This document shows, piece after piece, positions 1-5,049 of a stretch of DNA of 5,533 nucleotides. How positions within the stretch are numbered: the first letter of the stretch is position 1; every line of letters starts with the position of its first letter. Origin of the DNA: Candidatus Magasanikiibacteriota bacterium. Lineage in GTDB: Bacteria > Patescibacteriota > Patescibacteriia > Magasanikbacterales > UBA10003. The stretch lies in NCBI GenBank assembly GCA_003514455.1, contig DOQH01000028.1, positions 1 through 5,533 of the forward strand. The letters are read 5' to 3'. A program made the position numbers and the translations under genes. The notes under the pieces are model-generated. The model ran no database searches, was not told the origin of the DNA, and saw nothing but the letters and a program-made list of their open reading frames with translations.

Positions 1-2552
1 TCAAAATTGACAATTGGGGAAGCAGCTGTTTGACTATTGGACTTGATATCGGCGACCACATCAACCACATACTGTTCTCCGGCTTTGATGGTTATGACAG
101 GAGAAATGTTAAAAGTATGTGATTGCACCGCAGAAGCGCCGCTGGCTGGATTGGATAATACCGCGCCCAATTGAGTGGCGCCATGCATCAGTTTCAAATT
201 TTGAAGATACAGACTAGCATTGTAATGCGTGCTAGCAGTTTCTCCAGCGCTCACATCAACCACAGCTATCTGGGACACTTCGGCATCTTCACCAGCTCCG
301 CCATTAACCACAAAAGAACCTATCTTCACGCCAGCGCCATTAACCGTACCGGTTGGGTTGGTTGAAATCTTATTACCAAACGACGAGTTTTTAGACACTG
401 ATAATGTGCCGGCGGCAATGGTTAAGGTGCGGCCAACTAACGCGGAAACTGTCGGGGCGTTTAATGAAGTTAAGCCCTGGGCAGTGCCGCCTGCAACATC
501 AGCATGAACAGTCTGGGCGGCAGAAGAACTGCCGGTAATATCAGCCTTAATAGTTAAGACTGAAGTGGTGCCGGCGCGGACAATCCAAGTAGAGCCAAAG
601 GTCGGCGCCCAATCAGTGCCATCGCAAGCTAATGAGCTTTGAGTGGTGCCAATCTGGGTGCCATCGGCTAATACTTTAAGATTTACCAATGTTCTGGCAG
701 ATGTGCTATTGGTACAATCGACAGTGATGGTGGTAATCTTAACATCTTCGCCATTGGCTTTGACATTAAACTTGGAGAGTAAAACACCAGTGGTGGAAGA
801 AGCGATATTGCCGGTCGGTGAATCCACGGCCACAGACATTGATAAACTGCCTGAAGCAATGGTGTAATCAATGCCAGCGCCGGGAGAAACCACGGCAAAG
901 CTGTCCAAGCCATTGTGCTTTAAGAACACGCCATAGCCCTTGTCATAAATAATCAAATCACCGGCATTCTGAAGAGAGGCGCGAAAGGTGCGAGTAGAAC
1001 CGGAAACAATGTCAGCCTTCAAACTTAGGGTCTTAACTGTGCCTTTGGTAAAGGCGTAAGGAACGGCCGGTTTAATGGTCACGGTCTTATCCGCGGCTAT
1101 ATCAGCAACAGTCGTACCAATTTGCGTGCCGCCATCATACAAAGCAAAGTTCTTTAAATCAGCAATATTAAACGAGCCAATCAGGGTGAATTTGATACTG
1201 CGTAATTCCACATCCTGGCTTTGGGTAGTGGCGGTAAAGCGCCAAATTTCATAACCCACCTGGCCTGGGTCAACGTCAGCATCCGCAGTCGGAGACACAT
1301 TAGCCAAAGCAAATTGACCTAAATCGGTCACAGTGGCCCCAGTCATAGTGTTGCTTAAAACTGGGAAATTGCCGGTGACAGCGGCGCCATCGGTAACAAT
1401 GTCACCCAAGGCGACCACTTGGAAACCAACAGTAATACCAGCGGAAGCGCTGTTCTTAAGGTCAAACTTCACGGTGATGACTTTGGTCGTGCCCTTAGAA
1501 ACAGTGAATAAACCACTGCTGTTGTTAAAAGTGAAAACTTTGGTAGCAATTGACGGGGATGACGCTAATTGCGTATCGCCATCATAAAGATACATATTAA
1601 CCACGTCAGTATCGGCGGAAATGCCGGTGCGGGTTAATTTAACGGTTTTCACTTTAACATCGCCATCAGCGGCCGCGGTAAAGTTGAGTTTCATGGCCGG
1701 AATTAAGGCCTGAGCGCCATCAGTCGTATTGGTACTATCCGTTACTATGGTGGCGGCGACTGGCGTATCGGCAGCCAAAGCCACAGTCAATCCTGAACCG
1801 GCTACTACAGTGGTTCCGCCTCCAACTACAACAGCAGAGCCAGTCCCAGCCACAGTTTTCAACGCAACATCAGTCGCCATGTCAGTACCAGCAGTGTATC
1901 CATCCAAATTGGCGGCAGTCACCGCGTATTTGGTCTGGAAACCATTGGCAGTCAACACATCAGCAGACACTTTTTGTTTGCTGTTGGCCGCATTGACATA
2001 AAAATAATCAGAGCCGACCTTCACCAACGCGCCAACCGGATAGGATGCTGTGTTGACAGAAGAGCCAACTTTATAGACATAAGGGAAAATGGTTGGGTCA
2101 ACATCATGAACTTTTTTGGCCCAATCACTGCCATACAATGATACGGCAATCGCTTCTGTTTCAACCCAGCGGATAGAACCGCCCGGTTCAACAGCGTATA
2201 CTTTTGGATCTGTTTGAATCTTCACCAATTGGGTGCCGGCTTTGTAAGCCACTGTGCCTCCAATGGTGATATTGCCCATTTGGGCATCTGGAATTTTCTT
2301 CACCATGGACCAATCTTTGTACCATGAAAAGAAAACTTTATCGGTTGGGAAAGTATAGCGTTTGCCATCAGCGGAATAGTAAAACACATTTTTGGTGGAA
2401 GTGCCCTGAATCACATCACCGGCAACCAAAGCCACATCGGCCTTGACAACCAATGGCGCAACCAAAGCGGCGAAACCAATTGACCAAAGAATTGTGGTGA
2501 ACACTACGCTCACAGTCAACGCTTTCTTTCCGATTTTTAATACATCGGTCAT
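1..2552 (-). CDS. Secreted S-layer-like repeat protein, partial (C-terminus beyond left edge)
   Basis: I translated this frame codon by codon from ATG at 2552 to the left edge: 850 codons, no stop. The N-terminus looks like a Sec signal peptide: Lys at 6, 9 and 10, a hydrophobic stretch at about 11-36, and a V-K-A cleavage site after residue 38. Residues 39-200 form an aromatic-rich module (FYYSADGKRYTFP at 57-69, VYAVEPGGSIRWV at 118-130, LYGSDW at 139-144) that I recognise as common in Parcubacterial surface proteins. A Gly/Val-rich linker (about 236-256) follows, then four beta-rich repeats beginning near 287, 437, 594 and 745. Each repeat has a Y/A-DG-TQ-like turn and ends in a GT-K-VTLKADI-like strand. 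Only two Cys are present (613, 643). The ATG has no Shine-Dalgarno sequence; the next ATG (2545) hits a stop after two codons. A surface-layer or fibre role is inferred from the secretion signal and repeats; exact function is unknown. Confidence 0.88.
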   Translation of the reverse strand, partial: MTDVLKIGKKALTVSVVFTTILWSIGFAALVAPLVVKADVALVAGDVIQGTSTKNVFYYSADGKRYTFPTDKVFFSWYKDWSMVKKIPDAQMGNITIGGTVAYKAGTQLVKIQTDPKVYAVEPGGSIRWVETEAIAVSLYGSDWAKKVHDVDPTIFPYVYKVGSSVNTASYPVGALVKVGSDYFYVNAANSKQKVSADVLTANGFQTKYAVTAANLDGYTAGTDMATDVALKTVAGTGSAVVVGGGTTVVAGSGLTVALAADTPVAATIVTDSTNTTDGAQALIPAMKLNFTAAADGDVKVKTVKLTRTGISADTDVVNMYLYDGDTQLASSPSIATKVFTFNNSSGLFTVSKGTTKVITVKFDLKNSASAGITVGFQVVALGDIVTDGAAVTGNFPVLSNTMTGATVTDLGQFALANVSPTADADVDPGQVGYEIWRFTATTQSQDVELRSIKFTLIGSFNIADLKNFALYDGGTQIGTTVADIAADKTVTIKPAVPYAFTKGTVKTLSLKADIVSGSTRTFRASLQNAGDLIIYDKGYGVFLKHNGLDSFAVVSPGAGIDYTIASGSLSMSVAVDSPTGNIASSTTGVLLSKFNVKANGEDVKITTITVDCTNSTSARTLVNLKVLADGTQIGTTQSSLACDGTDWAPTFGSTWIVRAGTTSVLTIKADITGSSSAAQTVHADVAGGTAQGLTSLNAPTVSALVGRTLTIAAGTLSVSKNSSFGNKISTNPTGTVNGAGVKIGSFVVNGGAGEDAEVSQIAVVDVSAGETASTHYNASLYLQNLKLMHGATQLGAVLSNPASGASAVQSHTFNISPVITIKAGEQYVVDVVADIKSNSQTAASPIVNF

Positions 2553-2701
2553 AAAATAATTATTTTTTGCGAATCGTGACCCGATTAAACTCGGATTTTA
2601 GACCCGCTGTTTAATTTTTAAGCAACTTCCCTCTGGTTTCCCAGAGTCGACCTTTGGTCTGTTGCCACTCGCCCCCTCCGGCAAGGATTTTTCTTATTAA
2701 T
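2553..2701 (-). promoter_or_regulatory. Structured leader between the DUF5667-like gene and the surface-protein gene
   Basis: Read on the minus strand, this 149-bp gap can fold into several compact helices before the ATG at 2552. CTTGCC (2685-2680) pairs with GGCGAG (2673-2668). GCAAC (2665-2661) pairs with GTTGC (2626-2622) and encloses two hairpins: GACC-AAA-GGTC (2659-2649) and CTCTGG-GAAA-CCAGAG (2646-2631), the latter with a GNRA loop. CCGA/TCGG (2594-2581) forms a weaker hairpin near the start codon. There is no U-tract, so this is not a standard terminator and readthrough from the upstream gene is possible. I do not recognise a riboswitch class. The pairing is read directly from the sequence; a regulatory or mRNA-stabilising role is inference. 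Confidence 0.45.
2595..2625 (-). promoter_or_regulatory. Weak candidate promoter for the surface-protein gene
   Basis: On the minus strand TTGCTT (2625-2620) and TAAAAT (2600-2595) resemble -35 and -10 boxes, but the 19-bp spacer is long and the -35 is poor. It would start transcription near 2588, giving a leader of about 36 nt. The -35 overlaps the closing helix of the structured leader, so promoter and RNA structure cannot both be main features of the same transcript. Alternatively the gene is expressed only by readthrough from the sigma operon. Confidence 0.22.
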
Positions 2702-3961
2702 TTATTTTTTAATTTCAATACTGCTCGTAGCGCTACTTGTCGGCTTGACTGCCGGCGCGATGATTACAGAACTTGTTGCGTTTTTTATTTCTACTGTTGG
2801 CAATGTGCTTGTTGTAATTTCCTGCATTGGAGCTTTTAAAATTACAGCGGCATCTGCTTTTACTTCAGCAACTTGAGTCAAAGCAGTGCCTTCTCTCAAT
2901 TTGTCCATTGCGCCATTAAAATTATCTTTGGCCAATTCGTCTTTGGCTTGATTCAACGCCTCTTTAGCAACCCCGGCGCTTTGTTTAGCCGGCGCCATTA
3001 AAGTGGCGGCGTCTTGTTGTTCTTTTCTGGTGGTAGGCACTCCGGCCGGAGTGGATGTAACAATAGTGTTGATTTGCGTTTCAACTTGGTTGACTTTCAC
3101 TTCCAATGCCTTTAATTTGCTGTCCACCGCGTCTTTAACTTCTTGTGCCGGCATTGTTGCCCCATCTGCCTGATGTTTTTCAACCATTACCTCAACCGCT
3201 TTCACGCCTGTTTCAACTGTTGTGGCTGTGGCCTGCTTGACTTGCTCCTGCACAGACAAAGTACCTGTCAAAGGAGTTGGTTCTGTTTTAACATCAACTT
3301 TCAAATCTTCTTTGGTTTGCTCCAATGATTTTTGAATTTCAGTTGTTTTTTGTTCAACAACTTTTGCCACCTCCACGGCCTGATTGGCAGAAACACCGGA
3401 CGGCTGTGACGCGCTATTTTTCATCGCGTCCAAATTACCTTTAACTTGCTCTAAATCCTTTTTCAAATGAGTGACAGCTTCTTCAACTTTTATTTTCTTG
3501 TCTTTTTTGGATAAATTGCTTTTAACTATTTTTTTCACTTCTTCAGCGCGGCGACCGGCAAACTCGGCGCGCAATTTTGTTTCTTGCGGTTTGGAAGCCA
3601 ATGATGTCTGAACATTTTCCGTGGCTAATTTCACAGAATACATCGCGTCGCCAGGCAAGCTGTCGTATGACGCGCTCACTGTTGTCACCCAGCTACCGGT
3701 TACCAAACTAATCACCAAAATCATTACGGCCGCAGGCTTCATTATATATGACACTGCTTGGCGCGGCATAAAAACATTCATGAAATTCCAAACTTGAACA
3801 AATTGAAAAGACGGCGCTTCGGCTTTGGCCGGCGCTAAGGTATTTTTAATTTGCATGAGTAAAATTTCCCGATTGCCTTTCAACCATTCAGCGCGAGGAA
3901 GCCCCACACCTTGCAAGGTGTGGAGCGATTTGATTTGATTTTTGAGTTCTCTGTTAAACAT
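2702..3961 (-). CDS. Single-pass membrane protein with DUF5667-like domain, putative regulator of the adjacent sigma factor
   Basis: A 419-residue protein if started at ATG 3961; a TTG at 3976 would add five residues. I prefer the ATG, which overlaps the sigma stop by 8 bp, a translational-coupling arrangement. Residues 1-76 are basic and probably cytoplasmic, with a WLKGNREILLMQI motif at 26-38. A membrane span lies at about 78-96. It is followed by SLPGDAMYSVKLATENV (101-117) and a charged helical segment with AEFAGRRAEEV, which I recognise as the DUF5667 pattern. The rest is long Lys/Glu/Gln/Ala-rich predicted helix or coiled coil broken by Pro/Thr/Ser linkers, with a Ser/Thr-rich tail ending in KK; it should lie outside the membrane. 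Membrane proteins encoded just after ECF sigma factors are often their anti-sigma factors, but no classical zinc-binding anti-sigma motif is visible here. The sigma-regulator role is therefore inferred from context. Confidence 0.85.
   Translation of the reverse strand: MFNRELKNQIKSLHTLQGVGLPRAEWLKGNREILLMQIKNTLAPAKAEAPSFQFVQVWNFMNVFMPRQAVSYIMKPAAVMILVISLVTGSWVTTVSASYDSLPGDAMYSVKLATENVQTSLASKPQETKLRAEFAGRRAEEVKKIVKSNLSKKDKKIKVEEAVTHLKKDLEQVKGNLDAMKNSASQPSGVSANQAVEVAKVVEQKTTEIQKSLEQTKEDLKVDVKTEPTPLTGTLSVQEQVKQATATTVETGVKAVEVMVEKHQADGATMPAQEVKDAVDSKLKALEVKVNQVETQINTIVTSTPAGVPTTRKEQQDAATLMAPAKQSAGVAKEALNQAKDELAKDNFNGAMDKLREGTALTQVAEVKADAAVILKAPMQEITTSTLPTVEIKNATSSVIIAPAVKPTSSATSSIEIKK
3901..3926. 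repeat. Perfect 20-bp palindrome inside the start of the DUF5667-like gene
   Basis: Positions 3904-3913 (CCACACCTTG) are exactly the reverse complement of 3914-3923. The symmetry extends to 3901-3926 with one mismatch (3903/3924). It lies within codons about 13-20 of the gene, some 30 bp after the sigma stop. As DNA it could be a dimer-binding site; as RNA it gives a stem of up to 8 bp with a 4-nt loop at the sigma/partner junction. It could also be a by-product of the coding sequence. Confidence 0.5.
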
Positions 3962-4511
3962 TTTGATTTTGATCAATGATCTTTCGCAATGTTTTCAACG
4001 CTCTGTGAATCAACACTCTGACATTAATTGATGATTTATTTAAAATCGAGGCGATTTCTCCAGCATCCAATTCGTCAATGTAGCGCAAGGTCAGAACTTC
4101 ACGATATTCTTCTTTTAACAATCGCAGGCCTTTCATGATATTTTGACTGTCGCTTTTCACTGCCATTTTTTCAACTGTTGCTCCCGCATCGGAAATTTTT
4201 TGTAAAAATGTCTCGTCAAGATTTATTTCGTGGGTGGATTTTTTTCTGTAAAAATCAATCACCAGATTGCGCGCTATTTTGTAAAGCAGTCCGCCGAACT
4301 TTTCAATTTCTTTATTTTTATTCACATACTCCCAAGCCTTGAGAAAAACCTCGGCCGTCAAATCTTCGGCATCCATTGACGACGAAACCTTGAAGTAAAT
4401 GAAACGATAAATCTTTGGCGCGTACAAATCATAAAGCTGACCGTAGATCTCGGGTTCATGTTTGGTTTTCAACTGATACAGTAGCCATTTTTCTTTTAAA
4501 TGATCTGACAT
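3954..4511 (-). CDS. ECF-type RNA polymerase sigma factor (sigma-70 family)
   Basis: A 185-residue protein of the usual ECF length, with only the region 2 and region 4 domains. Region 2 spans about 21-91: it contains DAEDLTAEVFLKAW (47-60), the core-binding segment, then GGLLYKIARNLVIDFYRKK (73-91), which contacts the -10 element. Region 4 spans about 128-178, with LKEEYREVLTLRYIDELDAGEIA followed by a recognition helix in the SSINVRVLIHRALKTLRK segment (160-177), which contacts the -35. It is the first gene of a minus-strand cluster and overlaps its membrane-protein partner, so it probably directs RNA polymerase to envelope genes under that partner's control. The ATG at 4511 has no Shine-Dalgarno sequence and sits 7 bp after an ECF-like -10 element. 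The family call is secure; the regulon, and whether the surface-protein gene belongs to it, are inference. Confidence 0.95.
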   Translation of the reverse strand: MSDHLKEKWLLYQLKTKHEPEIYGQLYDLYAPKIYRFIYFKVSSSMDAEDLTAEVFLKAWEYVNKNKEIEKFGGLLYKIARNLVIDFYRKKSTHEINLDETFLQKISDAGATVEKMAVKSDSQNIMKGLRLLKEEYREVLTLRYIDELDAGEIASILNKSSINVRVLIHRALKTLRKIIDQNQNV

Positions 4512-4518
4512 TTATATA

Positions 4519-4544
4519 GACGAAATTAAAAAGAAAATGTTACA
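4519..4544 (-). promoter_or_regulatory. Candidate ECF-type autoregulated promoter of the sigma gene
   Basis: On the minus strand TGTAAC (4544-4539) is followed after exactly 16 bp by CGTC (4522-4519). This fits known ECF promoters, which share an AAC motif at -35 and a CGT-type -10; the -35 closely resembles that of Bacillus SigX or SigW type promoters. Only 7 bp (TATATAA) separate it from the ATG at 4511, so transcription would begin at or next to the start codon. The spacer is T-rich, as is often seen downstream of an ECF -35. Autoregulation is common for ECF sigma factors. The match is seen; recognition by this sigma factor is inferred. Confidence 0.42.
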
Positions 4545-4586
4545 CCCCTGCGTCCGTTTACCGGCCCCTGGTTTAGCAACATTTTC
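4533..4586. repeat. 9-bp inverted repeat in the sigma gene leader
   Basis: GAAAATGTT (4533-4541) and AACATTTTC (4578-4586) are exact reverse complements separated by 36 bp. On a transcript from the upstream housekeeping-type promoter they could close a stem in the 5' leader. The lower arm overlaps the -35 of the candidate ECF promoter. The enclosed segment carries CCCCTG twice (4545-4550 and 4565-4570). This may be a leader hairpin or a pair of protein-binding half sites; the sequence does not decide. Confidence 0.4.
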
Positions 4587-4628
4587 CCTTAAATTAGCTT
4601 AACTTTTGTATCATAGTTATTGGGAGGA

Positions 4629-4657
4629 AGTATAGCAGAAATAGCAGGAATTGACAA
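4629..4657 (-). promoter_or_regulatory. Housekeeping (sigma-A/70 type) promoter for the sigma operon
   Basis: On the minus strand TTGTCA (4657-4652) and TATACT (4634-4629) each match the consensus at five of six positions and are spaced by exactly 17 bp. Transcription would start near 4622, giving a leader of about 110 nt before the sigma ATG at 4511. It points toward the sigma gene and is the best consensus promoter in the region. It could supply basal expression, with the proximal ECF-like promoter giving feedback. Confidence 0.5.
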
Positions 4658-4669
4658 GTTTTAAAGGTA

Positions 4670-4835
4670 AAATGATTGCGGCGGCGGGCGGAGGCAATGT
4701 GATTTTCTAAAGCGAGGATTGTTTGAGCAAGGCCGAGGCCAATCATTTAAGTCCTTGGCTGGTTGGCCGAGGCCGGTGGCTCTGACCGAGTCAGAGCCAC
4801 GCGAGTTATCCGAGCAAAGAAAATTACTTGCCGAG
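4670..4835. repeat. GC-rich tract of nested inverted repeats with repeated CGAG words
   Basis: AAATGATTG (4670-4678) is exactly complementary to CAATCATTT (4740-4748). GGCCGAGGCC occurs twice (4731-4740, 4765-4774). A perfect 11-bp hairpin with a 3-nt loop lies at 4776-4800. The word CGAG appears seven times, at 4713, 4734, 4768, 4787, 4802, 4811 and 4832. The tract contrasts sharply with the AT-rich DNA to its right. Possible identities are a dispersed intergenic repeat, a structured small RNA, or part of an origin. No coding sequence is credible here. Confidence 0.5.
4776..4800. repeat. Perfect 11-bp hairpin with CGA loop
   Basis: GTGGCTCTGAC (4776-4786) and GTCAGAGCCAC (4790-4800) pair perfectly around CGA. 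Neither side has a T-run, so it is not a standard intrinsic terminator in either direction. It lies in the middle of the intergenic region, between the sigma promoters and the AT-rich part. It could act as a transcription barrier, part of an RNA, or a DNA cruciform or protein site. Confidence 0.6.
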
Positions 4836-4849
4836 TATGTCTGCATCAA

Positions 4850-4875
4850 ATTTGTCTACACTATACTATACAAAT
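4850..4875. repeat. Inverted repeat copy 1 (putative operator or iteron)
   Basis: Left arm ATTTGTCTAC, 6-bp centre ACTATA, right arm CTATACAAAT. The right arm is identical in all three copies; this copy has the most diverged left arm (two mismatches to perfect symmetry). It lies 3 bp before a DnaA-box sequence. Confidence 0.65.
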
Positions 4876-4878
4876 TAC

Positions 4879-4887
4879 TTATACACA
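4879..4887 (+). promoter_or_regulatory. DnaA-box sequence TTATACACA
   Basis: Exact match to the TTATNCACA consensus, 3 bp after inverted repeat copy 1. With the following G it forms the left half of a larger imperfect symmetry with the box at 4921-4929. Confidence 0.5.
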
Positions 4888-4920
4888 GGTGTTGAAAAAT
4901 CTTTGCTAAAACTAGCTAAC

Positions 4921-4929
4921 TGTGGATAA
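4921..4929 (-). promoter_or_regulatory. DnaA-box sequence TTATCCACA
   Basis: Exact match to the strongest E. coli-type DnaA box, on the minus strand, directly adjoining inverted repeat copy 2 with no gap. Opposite orientation to the box at 4879-4887. Confidence 0.5.
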
Positions 4930-4955
4930 ATTTGTATAGATTATACTATACAAAT
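4930..4955. repeat. Inverted repeat copy 2 (perfect arms)
   Basis: ATTTGTATAG and CTATACAAAT are perfect 10-bp complementary arms around ATTATA. This is the best-formed copy and probably closest to the consensus. Centre-to-centre distances are 80 bp to copy 1 and 94 bp to copy 3. Confidence 0.7.
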
Positions 4956-4981
4956 CTTTAATAAAATTTTAAAAGTATTGC
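4956..4981. other. AT-rich tract, possible DNA unwinding element
   Basis: A run of almost only A and T between inverted repeat copy 2 and the -35 box of the HTH promoter. It has the composition expected of an origin unwinding element, but AT-rich promoter upstream DNA looks the same. It is meaningful only in combination with the nearby DnaA boxes. Confidence 0.3.
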
Positions 4982-4992
4982 TGTAAGAAGTA

Positions 4993-5021
4993 TTGACACA
5001 TTTAAATACGGGTGTTAATCT
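4993..5021 (+). promoter_or_regulatory. Candidate promoter of the HTH gene
   Basis: A consensus -35 TTGACA (4993-4998) is followed after 17 bp by TAATCT (5016-5021), a weak -10 preceded by TG at 5013-5014 (extended -10). Transcription would start near 5028, inside inverted repeat copy 3, so a protein bound there would block initiation. The TTG of the -35 also opens the reading frame upstream, which explains an apparent longer ORF; it is not the preferred start. Confidence 0.4.
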
Positions 5022-5023
5022 GA

Positions 5024-5049
5024 ATTTGTATACACTAGTCTATACAAAT
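5024..5049. repeat. Inverted repeat copy 3, abutting the HTH gene start codon
   Basis: Left arm ATTTGTATAC, centre ACTAGT (itself a palindrome), right arm CTATACAAAT, with one arm mismatch. The repeat ends at 5049 and the ATG begins at 5050, so it occupies the whole space where a ribosome-binding site would lie. This placement is typical of an autoregulatory operator. Confidence 0.7.

Larger units (their letters stand above)
4512..5049. other. Divergent intergenic region, 538 bp, no credible gene
   Basis: This region separates the minus-strand sigma cluster from the plus-strand HTH gene. From left to right it holds two candidate promoters and an inverted repeat serving the sigma gene (4519-4657), a GC-rich tract of nested inverted repeats (4670-4835), and an AT-rich stretch with three 26-bp inverted repeats and two DnaA-box sequences (4850-5049). 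The only ORF of any length, on the minus strand at 4661-4849, has a Cys/Pro/Arg/Ser-rich translation with no domain pattern and is judged non-coding. Confidence 0.8.
4850..5049. other. Candidate replication origin or DnaA-regulated region
   Basis: The segment combines three inverted repeats, two exact TTATNCACA sequences in opposite orientation, a one-mismatch box (TTTTCAACA, minus strand, 4898-4890) and an AT-rich tract at 4956-4981 that could be an unwinding element. A further exact box lies inside the neighbouring gene (5259-5267) and a near match TTATCCCCA at 5309-5317. I found no exact TTATNCACA on either strand in 1-4840. Genes diverge away from the region, as is usual at origins. No dnaA, dnaN, rpmH or rep gene is visible, so the call rests on sites alone. 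The alternative is an operator region of the HTH gene with coincidental boxes. Confidence 0.4.

Noticed and set aside
171..2001. Plus-strand and other-frame ORFs opposite the surface-protein gene
   Set aside because: They are antisense or out-of-frame shadows of a continuous 850-codon frame with a signal peptide and regular repeats.
2622..2665. Known riboswitch (cobalamin, SAM or c-di-GMP type)
   Set aside because: The helices are clear but the conserved core sequences of those classes are not present, and the downstream gene is not a metabolic or transport gene.
3056..3082. TGTAAC on the plus strand resembling an ECF -35
   Set aside because: It lies inside the DUF5667-like gene, points away from any gene, and has no CGTC at the right distance.
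2654..3328. Short plus-strand ORFs opposite the DUF5667-like gene
   Set aside because: Cys/Phe-rich translations without domains, antisense to a well-supported coding sequence; the first also crosses the structured leader.
3962..3976. TTG start adding five residues to the DUF5667-like protein
   Set aside because: A rare start codon with only a weak purine stretch before it; the ATG at 3961 gives the tighter coupling overlap. It cannot be fully excluded.
4651..4673. Plus-strand promoter TTGACA with TAAAAT
   Set aside because: The spacer is only 11 bp and no plus-strand gene follows. The overlapping minus-strand promoter has a better match and spacing.
4661..4849. Minus-strand 62-codon ORF in the intergenic region
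   Set aside because: It runs through the nested inverted repeats and promoter elements, has no ribosome-binding site, and gives a Cys/Pro/Arg/Ser-rich translation without domain features. The DNA structure explains the open frame better.
4993..5049. Longer HTH protein starting at TTG 4993
   Set aside because: The extension would encode the -35 box and inverted repeat 3, adds no domain, and lacks a ribosome-binding site. ATG 5050 lies just before the HTH domain.
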